In this document: piece by piece, positions 25,969 to 36,000 of the stretch
How positions within the stretch are numbered: the stretch's first letter is position 1
Layout: every line of letters starts with the position of its first letter
Notes under the pieces: generated by a model
Database searches by the model: none
Told to the model about the DNA's origin: nothing
The model's input: only the letters and a program-made list of their open reading frames with translations
DNA from: an uncultured Christensenellaceae bacterium
GTDB taxonomy: Bacteria > Bacillota > Clostridia > Christensenellales > UBA3700
Length of the DNA stretch: 59,745 nucleotides
Direction of reading: 5' to 3'
Assembly (NCBI GenBank): GCA_944380305.1
Contig: CALWHF010000013.1
Location: 1-59,745, forward strand
Position numbers and translations under genes: made by a program

Positions 25969-26973
25969 CTACAAAGCGAAAGAGACGAGAAGAGCCAGCG
26001 CGAACGATATGACCGCCTGCGTGGTCTTCGTCGCGAGATAATACAGCGGACGCACCTTGCAGTTTCCGAGAAAAGTCAGAGATTGCAGGCTGACCGAAAT
26101 TCCGCCGAAGGATAACAGTCCCGCCACTAAAGGCAGGGCTGTTTTTATATTTGCGCCGCTCTTGGCGATGCTGAGACAGCCCCTTGTTATTTCTATGAGT
26201 CCGAGCACCGTTCCGTGCGCCGCGTCCGGCTCCCAGCCGACTGCGGAATAGAGGGATACGAGCGGCGCGGCGAGCGCGTCCACGAGACCTATGTCGGTAA
26301 GCACGTCGGCTATCATGCTGAATACCGCGATGTAGCCGCCGACTATGAAAAGACTCGTCAGCGCGCTTGTCATAGACTTTCCCAGAAGGTCGTCGAAGTC
26401 GGGCGGGGTGCGAACCAGCTCGCCGTATTCTTTCGCGTCCTTCGCCTTTATGCGGTAGATAAATCCGTTTATCAGCGCGCCCGCGAAATGCACCGCCATG
26501 AGAAGGTATCCGAACGTCGCGCTGGAGAACATCACCGTGCCCACCGTGCCGACTATGAAAAGCGGACCCGACGTGGAGGTGAACGCGCTTATCGCCTTGA
26601 CCTGACGGCGGTCGATTATCCCCGCGGCGCAGAGGTCGGACAGAAGTCTGCTCCCGACGGGGTATCCGCTTATCGCGCTCATGAAAAAGACGTATCCTCC
26701 GACGGACGGGCAGTTGTAGAATCTCGCGATCGGCTTTTTGAGCGCGTCTCCGAGTATCTGCGCCGTGCCGACCGAAGTCAGTATCCTCGTGAAGAAAAAG
26801 AAAGGGAAGAGCGCGGGCGCGACGCTCGTAGCGAACAGCAACATGCCGTTGTATACGCTCGCGATATAGCGTTTTGGATCTGCGACAAGACAGACGATGA
26901 AAAATCCCACCAGAACTGCAACGGTGGCGGCTGTCCTGCGTTTTTTCGGATCGAGCGCGTCGGTTAGTTTCAT
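25969..26973 (-). CDS. YlbJ-like integral membrane protein
   Basis: The product is 334 residues with about eight membrane helices. SVAPALFPFFFFTRIL and SAISGYPVGSRLLSDLCAAG are the nucleoside-recognition-domain blocks of YlbJ/SpoVM-type proteins; YlbJ is needed for spore cortex in Bacillus. It is convergent with the coiled-coil gene (stop codons touch at 25968/25969). In Firmicutes ylbJ sits close to coaD and ylbM/tmcAL, as here. Whether this organism sporulates cannot be told from the window. No strong ribosome site is visible before the ATG. Confidence 0.8.
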   Translation of the reverse strand: MKLTDALDPKKRRTAATVAVLVGFFIVCLVADPKRYIASVYNGMLLFATSVAPALFPFFFFTRILTSVGTAQILGDALKKPIARFYNCPSVGGYVFFMSAISGYPVGSRLLSDLCAAGIIDRRQVKAISAFTSTSGPLFIVGTVGTVMFSSATFGYLLMAVHFAGALINGFIYRIKAKDAKEYGELVRTPPDFDDLLGKSMTSALTSLFIVGGYIAVFSMIADVLTDIGLVDALAAPLVSLYSAVGWEPDAAHGTVLGLIEITRGCLSIAKSGANIKTALPLVAGLLSFGGISVSLQSLTFLGNCKVRPLYYLATKTTQAVISFALALLVSFAL

Positions 26974-27171
26974 ATTCTGAATTTATGCGTGCGCGCGGGC
27001 AAAAAGAACGCGCCGACTCGCGCGAAATTGCGGATCGGCAATAAAACGATGGCTGTCAGAATAAAAAAACAGCCGTTGTCACACGATTCGGTTATTATAA
27101 AACATTTTCAGGATTTGCAGAGAAAAGCAACGCGTGAAGAGAGGATCTGCCAGAAACGTCCGCTCGAGTAT

Positions 27172-28284
27172 TTATCTTTTGACGAATACGGCTTTGTCGT
27201 CGAACGGGTAACGCACGGCGGAAAAAAGCGCGTCGAGTCTTGCGGTGACGAGGTTGTATCCCGCAAACTTTTCTCGGGTACGCACGGATACCGCGACGGG
27301 CGCGTCGATAAGCGAGAGCACGTCTCTGTTGTCCGCGTCAGCGGCGAGAAGATTGACGAATTTCACGGGTTTTCCGGTCAGCTCGGCGTGGCTGAAAGTG
27401 TTGCGTATCACCGCGTTCAGGGCGAGTCTTTTCACCCTCGCGCGGGTATATCGTTTGGTGCACGCAAGGTCGCAGAAATCGTCGAAAGTCGAGGCTTTTT
27501 CCGCGCTGCCGACGAGGCGGTTCAACAGCCCTTCGGCATCGTCATATACGTTGTCGGGAAGATCACCCGAGGTCAGAGCGTAGCGCAATACGTGATAATA
27601 AGCGTCGCTCGAAGGAGAGGCGTTTTTCAGATCGCTCGCGACGAACGTCGGAACGAAGTCCGCCGCTCTTTCTTTGTCCGAAAGCAGAGAGGAGCGTATC
27701 TCCGACGACGAGATGCAACCTTTAGGCGCGTCTGAAGAAACGGAAGGATCGCGCTTTGTGGTCATATAGGAAATTTTCCTGCCCGTGTCGATTATTGCCT
27801 TTATATATTCGATCCCCAGAGTGTTGTTGGGGCTGTTTTCGATAATGTTGCTGCCCGTAGCTTCGGCAAATGCCGCGGGGTATCCGACGCCGCGGGAGAG
27901 GGCTGCTTTTATCCTTTCGTTCACCTCTTTGTCCGTAGAGAGGGCGGCGACGTCTTCGAGTGCTTTGACGTTCCCGCATTCGCTGCCGAAGAACAGAGTG
28001 GCGTCCTTGACGAGACTCGCGATCTTGACGCCGCCGAGTGCGAACTGGCGTGCGGCGGACAGAGTATATTCGGCGGGGAGTTCGATGACGGCATCCGCTC
28101 CCGCGAGCACGGCGTGGCGCGCCCTCGAGTATTTGTCGAGGCAGGCGAGTTCTCCGCGCTGAACGGCGTTGCCGCTCATCACGCATATCACGTTTTCCGC
28201 GCCCGCCTCGCGCGCCCTGTTCAGAAGACGTCTGTGCCCGTTGTGCAACGGATTGAATTCGCAGATTATCACCGCGTTCTTCAT
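27172..28284 (-). CDS. tmcAL: tRNA(Met) cytidine acetate ligase TmcAL (YlbM)
   Basis: The product is 370 residues. CEFNPLHNGHRRLL (8-21) is the nucleotidyltransferase HxGH site, followed by MSGNAVQRGELACLDKYSRA. The enzyme activates acetate with ATP and acetylates C34 of elongator tRNA-Met. Length is close to the family norm. The 198 bp between it and the YlbJ-like gene hold nothing I can assign. It is divergent from pta. Confidence 0.92.
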   Translation of the reverse strand: MKNAVIICEFNPLHNGHRRLLNRAREAGAENVICVMSGNAVQRGELACLDKYSRARHAVLAGADAVIELPAEYTLSAARQFALGGVKIASLVKDATLFFGSECGNVKALEDVAALSTDKEVNERIKAALSRGVGYPAAFAEATGSNIIENSPNNTLGIEYIKAIIDTGRKISYMTTKRDPSVSSDAPKGCISSSEIRSSLLSDKERAADFVPTFVASDLKNASPSSDAYYHVLRYALTSGDLPDNVYDDAEGLLNRLVGSAEKASTFDDFCDLACTKRYTRARVKRLALNAVIRNTFSHAELTGKPVKFVNLLAADADNRDVLSLIDAPVAVSVRTREKFAGYNLVTARLDALFSAVRYPFDDKAVFVKR

Positions 28285-28314
28285 AAAATTCTCTCTCCGA
28301 CCGCCGTTTTTGCC

Positions 28315-28343
28315 TTTACAAAACGATTTTGCGGTAGTATAAT
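28315..28343 (+). promoter_or_regulatory. Promoter of pta-ackA
   Basis: TTTACA (28315-28320), 17 bp and TATAAT (28338-28343). The untranslated leader is about 55 bases and contains the palindrome listed next. Confidence 0.75.
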
Positions 28344-28364
28344 CAATTTGTAAATATATTGTAA

Positions 28365-28384
28365 TATATTTTCGCGAAAATATA
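28365..28384. promoter_or_regulatory. Perfect 20-bp palindrome before pta, putative operator
   Basis: TATATTTTCGCGAAAATATA is an exact palindrome lying about 15-35 bases after the expected transcription start. It would suit a dimeric repressor. It is not a terminator (no T-run). I cannot assign the regulator. Confidence 0.55.
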
Positions 28385-28406
28385 AAGTGTTTCGGAGGTC
28401 TTTCAA

Positions 28407-29402
28407 GTGAACAAACTCATATCTGAAATTATCGAAAAGGCAAAGGGTCTCAAGAAGACCATCGTTCTCGCGGAGGGCGAAGAGCCCCGTACCGTAAGAG
28501 CGGCGGAGATCATATCCAAGAACGGCATAGCGAATATCGTGCTCCTCGGCGACAAGGACAAGCTCGCGACGATGTATCCCGACGTAGATCTGTCTCTCGT
28601 CAAGGTGGTAAATCCTCTGACTGCCGACATCGAGGATTTCGCAAACGAATTTTACGAACTGCGCAAGGCGAAGGGCATGACCCTCGAAGAGGCGCGCGTT
28701 CAGATGAGAAAGAACCTCAACTTCGGCGCGATGATGACGAGAAAGGGCATGGCGGACGGCATGGTGGCGGGTGCCATCAATTCTACGGGCAACGTGCTCC
28801 GTTCGGGTCTTACCATAGTCAAGACGAAACCCGGAATAAAGACGGTTTCGAGCTGTTTCATCATGTGTTTCGAGGGCACTCCGTACACGGCACAGGACGT
28901 CATGGTGTTCGGCGACTGCGCGGTCAACATCGACCCGACCGCGGAACAGCTCGCGGACATAGCAATCTCGTCCGTAGGTTCGGCTAAGGCTCTCGCGGGT
29001 ATCGCCGAGCCCAAAGTTGCGATGCTTTCGTTCTCGACAAAGGGCAGCGCGAAACACGAAAACGTGGACAAGGTCGTGAGCGCGGTCTCTATTGTAAAGG
29101 AGAAAGCTCCCGAGATCAGCGTGGACGGCGAATTGCAGCTCGACGCGGCGATAATTCCTTCGGTCGCGATGCTCAAAGCTCCCGGCAGCGACGTTGCGGG
29201 CAAGGCGAACGTGCTGATATTCCCCGATCTGCAGTCGGGCAACATCGGCTACAAGCTGACCCAGAGATTCAGCGGCGCGGACGCTATCGGACCTATCTGC
29301 CAGGGCTTCGCAAAACCCGTCAACGACCTCTCGAGAGGATGCTCGTCCGACGACATCGTCGCAGTGGTCGCGATAACAGCCGTACAGGCGTCGCAGAACT
29401 GA
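28407..29402 (+). CDS. pta: Phosphate acetyltransferase
   Basis: The product is 331 residues, the usual short Pta form without N-terminal domains. [31 protein letters not shown] and [17 protein letters not shown] are family blocks. It makes acetyl phosphate from acetyl-CoA. The start is GTG with GGAGGT 7 bases upstream. ackA follows after 10 bp, so the pair gives ATP by acetate fermentation. Confidence 0.96.
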   Translation: MNKLISEIIEKAKGLKKTIVLAEGEEPRTVRAAEIISKNGIANIVLLGDKDKLATMYPDVDLSLVKVVNPLTADIEDFANEFYELRKAKGMTLEEARVQMRKNLNFGAMMTRKGMADGMVAGAINSTGNVLRSGLTIVKTKPGIKTVSSCFIMCFEGTPYTAQDVMVFGDCAVNIDPTAEQLADIAISSVGSAKALAGIAEPKVAMLSFSTKGSAKHENVDKVVSAVSIVKEKAPEISVDGELQLDAAIIPSVAMLKAPGSDVAGKANVLIFPDLQSGNIGYKLTQRFSGADAIGPICQGFAKPVNDLSRGCSSDDIVAVVAITAVQASQN

Positions 29403-29412
29403 GGAGGGAAGT

Positions 29413-30621
29413 ATGAAAGTTCTCGTAGTTAACGCAGGCAGTTCTTCTCTCAAATACCAGGTCATCGAAATGACCACCGAGACCTTGCTCTGCAAGGGCG
29501 GTATAGAGCGCATAGGCATAGAGGGCTCCAACCTGACTCAGGAGTCGGGCGGCAAGAAGTACAACGTCGAGCAGCCCCTCGCAAACCATACTCAGGGCTT
29601 CGACCTGTTGATAAAGTGCCTGACCGACAAGTCGGTGGGCGGCGTCCTCGACGACATATCCGAGATCGAGGCGATAGGACACAGAGTCCTGCATACTGGC
29701 ACCGACTTCGACGATTCGGTTCTGATAACCCCCGAGGCGTTGAAGATACTCGAGAAAAACGCGTTTCTTGGACCTCTGCACATGCCCGCGAACATCGCGT
29801 GCGTCAAGTCGTGCATGCAGGTTCTGCCAGGCGTTCCCAACGTCGCGGTATTCGATACGGCGTTCCATTCGACGATGCCCGCTTACGCTTATATGTACGC
29901 GATCCCGTACGAGGATTACGAAAAGTACAAGATCAGAAGATACGGTTTCCACGGCACTTCGCACAAGTTCGTCTCGCAGACGGCTAAGAAGTGGCTCGAC
30001 GACAACGGTTTCCAGAGCGGTAAGATAGTCACCTGTCACCTCGGCAACGGCTCTTCGATAACCGCGGTCAAGGACGGCAAGTGCGTGGATACCTCGATGG
30101 GCATGACTCCGCTCGAGGGCGTGCCTATGGGAACGAGAAGCGGCGATATAGACGCGTCGGTCGTCGAATTCCTCTGTAACTTCAAGAAGATGACGGTAGG
30201 CGAGGTCATCACATACCTCAACAAGAAGAGCGGTTTCCTCGGCGTCAGCGGCGTCAGCAGCGATTCGAGAAATCTTCTCGCGGAGGCGGCAAAGGGCAAC
30301 AAGCGCGCAAGACTCGCGGCGGATATGTTCACCTATAAGGTAAAGAAATACATAGGTTCGTACGCGGCGGCTATGGGCGGTCTCGACTGCATCGTATTCA
30401 CGGGCGGCATAGGCGAGAACAGCGACGAGATGAGAGCGGGCATACTCGAAGGGCTGGGATTCCTCGGCGTCGAGCTGGACAAGGACGAGAACCTCAGACG
30501 CGAGAAACCTCCCGTCAGAGAGATAAGCACCAAGGCATCCAAAGTCAGAGTGCTGATCGTGCCCACCAACGAAGAACTTATGATCGCAAGAGATACCAAA
30601 CGCATAGTGAGCGGCAAATAA
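29413..30621 (+). CDS. ackA: Acetate kinase
   Basis: The product is 402 residues. VNAGSSSLKYQ at the start, GHRVLHTG, and CHLGNGSSITAV are the acetate kinase phosphate- and substrate-binding blocks; FTGGIGENSDEMR is near the end. It makes acetate and ATP from acetyl phosphate. GAGGGAAG precedes the ATG. Confidence 0.97.
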   Translation: MKVLVVNAGSSSLKYQVIEMTTETLLCKGGIERIGIEGSNLTQESGGKKYNVEQPLANHTQGFDLLIKCLTDKSVGGVLDDISEIEAIGHRVLHTGTDFDDSVLITPEALKILEKNAFLGPLHMPANIACVKSCMQVLPGVPNVAVFDTAFHSTMPAYAYMYAIPYEDYEKYKIRRYGFHGTSHKFVSQTAKKWLDDNGFQSGKIVTCHLGNGSSITAVKDGKCVDTSMGMTPLEGVPMGTRSGDIDASVVEFLCNFKKMTVGEVITYLNKKSGFLGVSGVSSDSRNLLAEAAKGNKRARLAADMFTYKVKKYIGSYAAAMGGLDCIVFTGGIGENSDEMRAGILEGLGFLGVELDKDENLRREKPPVREISTKASKVRVLIVPTNEELMIARDTKRIVSGK

Positions 30622-30658
30622 AATTGTCCTCAAAGTGCCAAAATATTGCGAAAAAAGT

Positions 30659-30687
30659 TTGACAAAACGAAAAGCAAAATATATAAT
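30659..30687 (+). promoter_or_regulatory. Promoter of rpmF
   Basis: Perfect consensus: TTGACA (30659-30664), 17 bp, TATAAT (30682-30687), about 43 bp before the rpmF start. Confidence 0.85.
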
Positions 30688-30730
30688 GGTTAAGCAATCA
30701 CGTTAAAGAATTAAATGGAGGTGTGCGAAA

Positions 30731-30922
30731 ATGGCAGTACCTAAGGGAAAAACTTCAAAGGCAAGAAAGCATAGCAGATCCGCTAACTGGAAGATAGAAG
30801 CACCGACTATGGTCGAGTGCCCCCATTGCCACGAACTCAAGCAGAGTCACAGAGCTTGCGACAACTGCGGATACTACGACGGCAAAGAGATCGTTGCTCA
30901 GAAGCAGAAGAGCGCGAAGTAA
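30731..30922 (+). CDS. rpmF: Ribosomal protein bL32
   Basis: The product is 63 residues. AVPKGKTSKARKHSRSANW is the L32 N-terminus; CPHCHELKQSHRACDNCGYY keeps all four zinc-binding cysteines, so this is the zinc form. GGAGG lies before the ATG. The gene has its own promoter and terminator, although rpmF and plsX are often one operon elsewhere. Confidence 0.97.
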   Translation: MAVPKGKTSKARKHSRSANWKIEAPTMVECPHCHELKQSHRACDNCGYYDGKEIVAQKQKSAK

Positions 30923-30945
30923 AACAATTCGATACAATACGTTGC

Positions 30946-30973
30946 GGGACGGATTTATCCGTCCCGTTTTTTT
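30946..30973 (+). terminator. Terminator of rpmF
   Basis: The stem GGGACGGAT/ATCCGTCCC is followed by GTTTTTTTG. Confidence 0.9.
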
Positions 30974-31175
30974 GTTCCGGCGAAAAGGCGCGCTTAAAAC
31001 GCTTTGCGTGCGAAAGACGATCGAGTCGGAAAAAGAAGGGGAATGCGACTTTCCTGATTCAGAGAGAAGATGCGGATGTCGCGCGCAATATGCGGCGGAG
31101 AAAGGACGGAGCAGCGCGTTTTCTGCAACGCGAACGAAACGGGCGGTACATTTATTCCGCTTTTTTTATTTTATG
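30974..31175. other. Intergenic stretch between rpmF and plsX, nothing assigned
   Basis: Open frames cross it but have no ribosome site or recognisable content. Apart from the plsX promoter at its right end I see no structure. Confidence 0.5.
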
Positions 31176-31205
31176 TTGCAAAATCGTCAGTATATATTAT
31201 ATAAT
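31176..31205 (+). promoter_or_regulatory. Promoter of plsX-rnc
   Basis: TTGCAA (31176-31181), 18 bp and TATAAT (31200-31205), in an AT-rich pocket 63 bp before the plsX start. Confidence 0.6.
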
Positions 31206-31267
31206 AAATATAGTCCGTATAATTCCGTGTGCACGCGCGGAAAGACGATATACGGCAAGAGGTAGCT

Positions 31268-32269
31268 ATGAAAGTTCTTGTGGATTGTCACGGCGCGGAT
31301 GCAGGCGTAAGCGTGGCGGTGGACGGCGCGCTCGCCGCGCTGAAGGAGAGGAAGACTCTCGTCGCGGTGCTGTGCGGCAAAAAAGAAGATATAGAAAAAT
31401 GCCTTGAAGGCAAAGAATACGATGCGGGCAGGCTGACCGTAAATGAGGCGGGCGAGCCGATAACCAACGACGACGCTCCCGCACTCGCGATAAGGAGAAA
31501 GAAGGACAGTTCGATGGTGCTCGGTCTGCGCGCCCTTGCGGCGGGAGACGCCGACGCGATGGTCAGCGCGGGCAATACGGGATCTCTTCTCGTGGGCACG
31601 CAGGTCATAGTCAAGCTGATAGAAGGAGTTACCCGCGCGACGCTCGCATCCGTCATTTCCACGATAAAAGATACGCATACGATAATCGTCGACAGCGGTG
31701 CGAACGTAGATTGCAGACCCGAGATGCTCGAAGAATTCGCGATAATGGGCAACGTGTATATGAGAAACGTGTTCGGTATAGCCAAGCCGACGGTAGGGCT
31801 TCTCAGCAACGGCGCGGAAGAGGAAAAAGGACCACAGTCGGTCAAAGAGGCGCACGCTCTTCTCAAGAACGGCGCGCTCAATTTCGTCGGCAACGTCGAG
31901 GCGAGAGACGTACTTACAGGTGCTGTGGACGTGCTCGTCGCGGACGGCTTTGCGGGCAACGTGGCTATCAAGGCGTGCGAGGGTATGGGCAAGGCGATGT
32001 TCTCGCTGATAAAGGACGGCATAATGCAGGGCGGTCTCAGGGCGAAGATAGGTTATCTTCTGCTCAAGCCCGTCTTCAGAGGCGTCAAAAAGAAGGTCTC
32101 CGCTGACGAAGTGGGCGGCGGAATATTCCTCGGCGCGAATAAGATCGTGATCAAGACGCACGGCTCGTCGAGCGCGGTCAGCTTCTGCAAGAGCATTCTC
32201 AACGCGGATACGCTCGCCGAAAAGAACGTGGTCGGACAGATAGCCGAAGGGCTTGCGGCAAGGGCATGA
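31268..32269 (+). CDS. plsX: Phosphate acyltransferase PlsX
   Basis: The product is 333 residues. The typical opening (VDxMGGDxAP) is changed to MKVLVDCHGADAGVSVAVDG, but AMVSAGNTGSLLVG, IVDSGANVDCRPEML, LLSNGAEEEKG, FVGNVEARDV and VADGFAGNVAIKACEG are clear PlsX blocks. It makes acyl-phosphate from acyl-ACP for phospholipid synthesis. The start at 31268 has AGAGGT before it. It overlaps rnc by 4 bases (ATGA). Confidence 0.93.
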   Translation: MKVLVDCHGADAGVSVAVDGALAALKERKTLVAVLCGKKEDIEKCLEGKEYDAGRLTVNEAGEPITNDDAPALAIRRKKDSSMVLGLRALAAGDADAMVSAGNTGSLLVGTQVIVKLIEGVTRATLASVISTIKDTHTIIVDSGANVDCRPEMLEEFAIMGNVYMRNVFGIAKPTVGLLSNGAEEEKGPQSVKEAHALLKNGALNFVGNVEARDVLTGAVDVLVADGFAGNVAIKACEGMGKAMFSLIKDGIMQGGLRAKIGYLLLKPVFRGVKKKVSADEVGGGIFLGANKIVIKTHGSSSAVSFCKSILNADTLAEKNVVGQIAEGLAARA

Positions 32270-32925
32270 AGAACGTCGAAGGGCTTGAAAAGGCGATAGG
32301 ATACGTCTTCAGCGACAAGCAGCTGCTCATTACCGCGCTGACACACCCGACCTATGCCAACGAGCACAGGGTGGAGAGTTATCAAAGGCTCGAATATCTC
32401 GGCGACGCGATACTCGATTTCATCGTTGCCGAAGACCTGTTCGAGAGGTATCCCGGCGCGGACGAAGGCGTGCTGACGACAAAGAGGATAGCCGCCGTAT
32501 CGGCGACTCCGCTTATGAAAAAGGCGAGAGAGCTGGGTTTCGAAGACTATATCAGGATAGTGCGTCACGTCAATACCGACGGGGTGCTTGGAGACGTGTT
32601 CGAGGCGGTTATCGCGGCGATATATCTCGATTCCGGCATGGAAGAGGCAAAGAGGTTCGTGCTGACGTCGCTTGCAGAATTTTTAGGCGCGAAAGCGGGA
32701 GCGAGAGATTACAAATCGAGGCTCAACGAGGCTTTGCCGCACGCGAAAGTGCAGTACAGGGAGATAGAGAGATCGGGACCCGATCACGATCCCGTGTTCG
32801 TGATCGAGCTTGACGTGGACGGTCGGGAGGTCGCGAGAGCGCAGGCGGGAAGCAAGAAAAAGGCGGAACAGGAATGTGCGAGACAGGCTCTGAAGATACT
32901 CGCGAAAAACGACAAAAAAGGATAA
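32266..32925 (+). CDS. rnc: Ribonuclease III
   Basis: The product is 219 residues. YQRLEYLGDAILDFIVAEDL holds the catalytic acidic residues and DVFEAVIAAIYLDSG the second half of the site. The last 70 residues are a double-stranded-RNA-binding domain ending AGSKKKAEQECARQALKIL. It processes rRNA precursors and structured mRNAs. The plsX-rnc-smc-ftsY order is standard for Firmicutes, although acpP and fabD/G are not in between here. Confidence 0.96.
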   Translation: MKNVEGLEKAIGYVFSDKQLLITALTHPTYANEHRVESYQRLEYLGDAILDFIVAEDLFERYPGADEGVLTTKRIAAVSATPLMKKARELGFEDYIRIVRHVNTDGVLGDVFEAVIAAIYLDSGMEEAKRFVLTSLAEFLGAKAGARDYKSRLNEALPHAKVQYREIERSGPDHDPVFVIELDVDGREVARAQAGSKKKAEQECARQALKILAKNDKKG

Positions 32926-32957
32926 AAACCGCGTTAAAACGCGCTTTGCCATATCGG

Positions 32958-32987
32958 TTGCCAACGCGTGTCTCAACGTGATATAAT
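32958..32987 (+). promoter_or_regulatory. Promoter of smc
   Basis: TTGCCA (32958-32963), 18 bp and TATAAT (32982-32987). A small GGGGACGTTCCCC hairpin follows in the leader. Confidence 0.6.
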
Positions 32988-33029
32988 ATAAAGAATTCAA
33001 AAACGGGGACGTTCCCCTCGGAAGGCATA

Positions 33030-36000
33030 ATGAATCTAAAGAAGATAGAATTTTTCGGTTTCAAATCTTTCGCGGACAAGCTGGGCGCGGAATTCGACGA
33101 CGGCGTTACCGCCATTGTCGGTCCCAACGGTTGCGGAAAGAGCAACGTCGTGGACGCCATAAGGTGGGTACTCGGTGAGCAGGCACCCAAGGCTTTGCGC
33201 GCGAGCAAGATGACCGATATTATTTTCGGCGGTACCGAAAAGAGAAAGTCTCTGTCCTACTGCGAAGTCTCGCTGTATATGGACAACACCAATCACATCT
33301 TCCCCAAAAGCCCGTTCGAAGAGGTCATAATCTCGCGTAAGCTGTACAGGAGCGGACAGAGCGAATATCTGCTCAACCGCGAGACGGTCAGGCTTGCCGA
33401 CATTCTCGATCTGATACGCGACACGGGTCTCGGCAAGGACGGTTACAGCATTGTCGGGCAGGGCAAGATAGACGAGATAATGAACACCAAGCCTGAAAAC
33501 AGGCGCAGTATTTTCGAAGACGCGGCGGGCATACTTACATACAAAAAGCGCAAGATCGACACGGAGAGGAAGCTGGCGAACGCCAACGACAATATCGAGA
33601 AGATCAGGCTCATCATGGACGGTTACGAGCGTCAGCTCGGACCGCTCGAAAAGCAGAGCAACGATGCGAAGAAATATCTCAATCTCCGCGACCGTCTGAG
33701 AGAACTCGAAGTCAGCGATTATCTGTATCGCGTAGACAATTCCGAAAGCCAGAAGAGCAAGATCCGCGAGAAGATAGAAGCCCTCGAACTTCAGATAAGA
33801 AACCGCAACGAGGACGTGCGCAAGGCGGACGAAGAATACACCGAGGCGATGGTCAGGATAGGAACGATCGACCAGCAGATCTCAAAGCTGCACGACGAGC
33901 AGACGCGTCTCGCGGTCGCCGCGGAGAGCCTCAGAGGTAAAGGCAATACGCTGAGCGAGAGAATAAACAACCTGATCGACGTACGCAAGCAGACAGAGGA
34001 GAGACAGGTCGATCTCGAGATACAGCTTGAGGAGAAGACGGCGGAGCTTGCAGATTACGTCAATCACCTGGGCATGTTCACCGAGGAAAAGGAAGAACTC
34101 GACAGAGATATAGCCGCTACCGACAAAAAATATCTGACCCTGACCGACGAGATCGTAGGCAGAGAACGTGACATAGAAAACACCAACCGCGCCCTTCTCG
34201 AGGCGATGGAGAGCATTGCCGAGATAAAGGCGGATAAGGGAAAGCTGAGCGCGGAGAGAGAATCCTGCCTTCAGCGTATAGGAGAACTCAACGAGGAGTG
34301 CGCCGCGCTCAAACTGATGCTCGAGCGCGAAGAGGAAAATAAGCGCAGGCTCGAAGAGAGCGTCGCCAAGCTCGAAAAACAGAAGAACAAGCTCGCTAAG
34401 AACAAAAACGACGTTTCGGCAGAGGTATCCGACCTCCGCGCGAGGATAGACGACAAGCGTCTTCAGATGGAAGAGCTTTCGGGCGACATCAGCGCGCTCG
34501 ACACCAAATACAGGATACTTTCCAACAACGACACGAAAATATCTTCGAGAATGCTCCTCAAGGCGATAGAGGGCAACCCGCAGTATTCAGGCAGAGTCGA
34601 GGGCATGATCGCCTCGATGATAAAAGTGCCGAGAGAATACGAGACCGCCATCGACCTCGCGCTCGGGGCGGCGTCGCAGAACGTCGTCGTACGCGACGAA
34701 GAGGACGCGAAGGCGTTGATCGCGCTGCTCAAAGCCCGCGATATAGGCAGAGTCACCTTCCTGCCGATGACGAGTTACCGCGGCAAGGGGCTCGAGACCT
34801 ATCAGAAGGCGATACTGCACGAGAGGGGCTGCATAGGCGTAGCAAACGAGCTTATATCCTACGCTCCGAAATACGAGAGCGTCATGCTGGGGCTTCTCGG
34901 CAAGACGGTCATTTTCGACAACATCGACAATGCGGTCGCCGCGGCGAGACGCAACGGTTACAGCGTCAAGATAGTCACCCTCGACGGCGAAGTGCTCAAC
35001 ACGAGCGGTTCGATTTCGGGCGGTGCGAACAAACGCACGAGTCTGCTGACGCAGGAACGCGAGATTAAGAATACCGAAGATGAGATCAAGGTCAAGCGCA
35101 AGGAATACTCGCAGCTGCAACAGGCTCTTCTCGAGGACAGGGAGTATCTCGCCGAGCTTCAGGCGCAGCTCGAGGAATATGAAGAAGAGGTCAAGAATGC
35201 CGAAGTCGCTTATGCTACCGAGTTCGAGAGGCTCGACCGCGTGGCGAACAAGATAGAGACCGCGCTCGGAGATCTGGACAACAAGTCCAAGATGCTCGAG
35301 ATACTGAACGGCAAGCTCGAATTCATAGAGTCCAATCTTCTCAATATAGACAAGAGCGTGTCCGACATTTCGGGCACGAAGGGCAACCGCGACGAGGCGG
35401 ACAAGACCAAGGCTGAATTCGAGGAGAAAAAACGCTTGCGCGACAAGTATTCGAAAGATCTTTCGGATATGCGCGTGCATCTTGCCGAAGTCACGTCGGG
35501 CATCGTCAAGGTCAACGAGAACATCGCCCGCGTAAAGCGCGAATGCGAAGAGCTGACCGAGGAGATCAACGACTGCAAGGTCAGGATAAAGGAGCTGAAT
35601 TCGCGTATCGGCTTTGCCGAGAGCAACCGTGCGGACGCCGTCGTCAGCGAAGAGGACAAGAAGAAGTACGCCGAGGCGACCGAGAAGATCGAGCAGTTCA
35701 ACGCGCTCAAAGTCACGCTGAACGAGCGTATCGCATACCTCAACGAGCTGAAGGACGCGCAGTCCAAGGAGATAATGGGACTGACCGAGGCGAAGGTCAG
35801 ACAGGACGCCGCGCTCGAAAAGATTGACGACATGATGGTCGCGGCGAGAGAACATATCGAAGAAGAGTACGGTCTCGCCGACGAAGAGATGAACCGTTAC
35901 AGGCTCGAGGACTTCGATCCGAGCGTATCCGCGGGAGAGATAACCAAGCTGAAGAGAGAAAAGACGGCTCTCGGCGCGGTCAACCTCGACGCGATTGAGA

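Noticed and set aside
26989..27735. Plus-strand open frame of 248 codons between the YlbJ-like and tmcAL genes
   Set aside because: Most of it is antisense to tmcAL. The part outside has no ribosome site and no recognisable protein.
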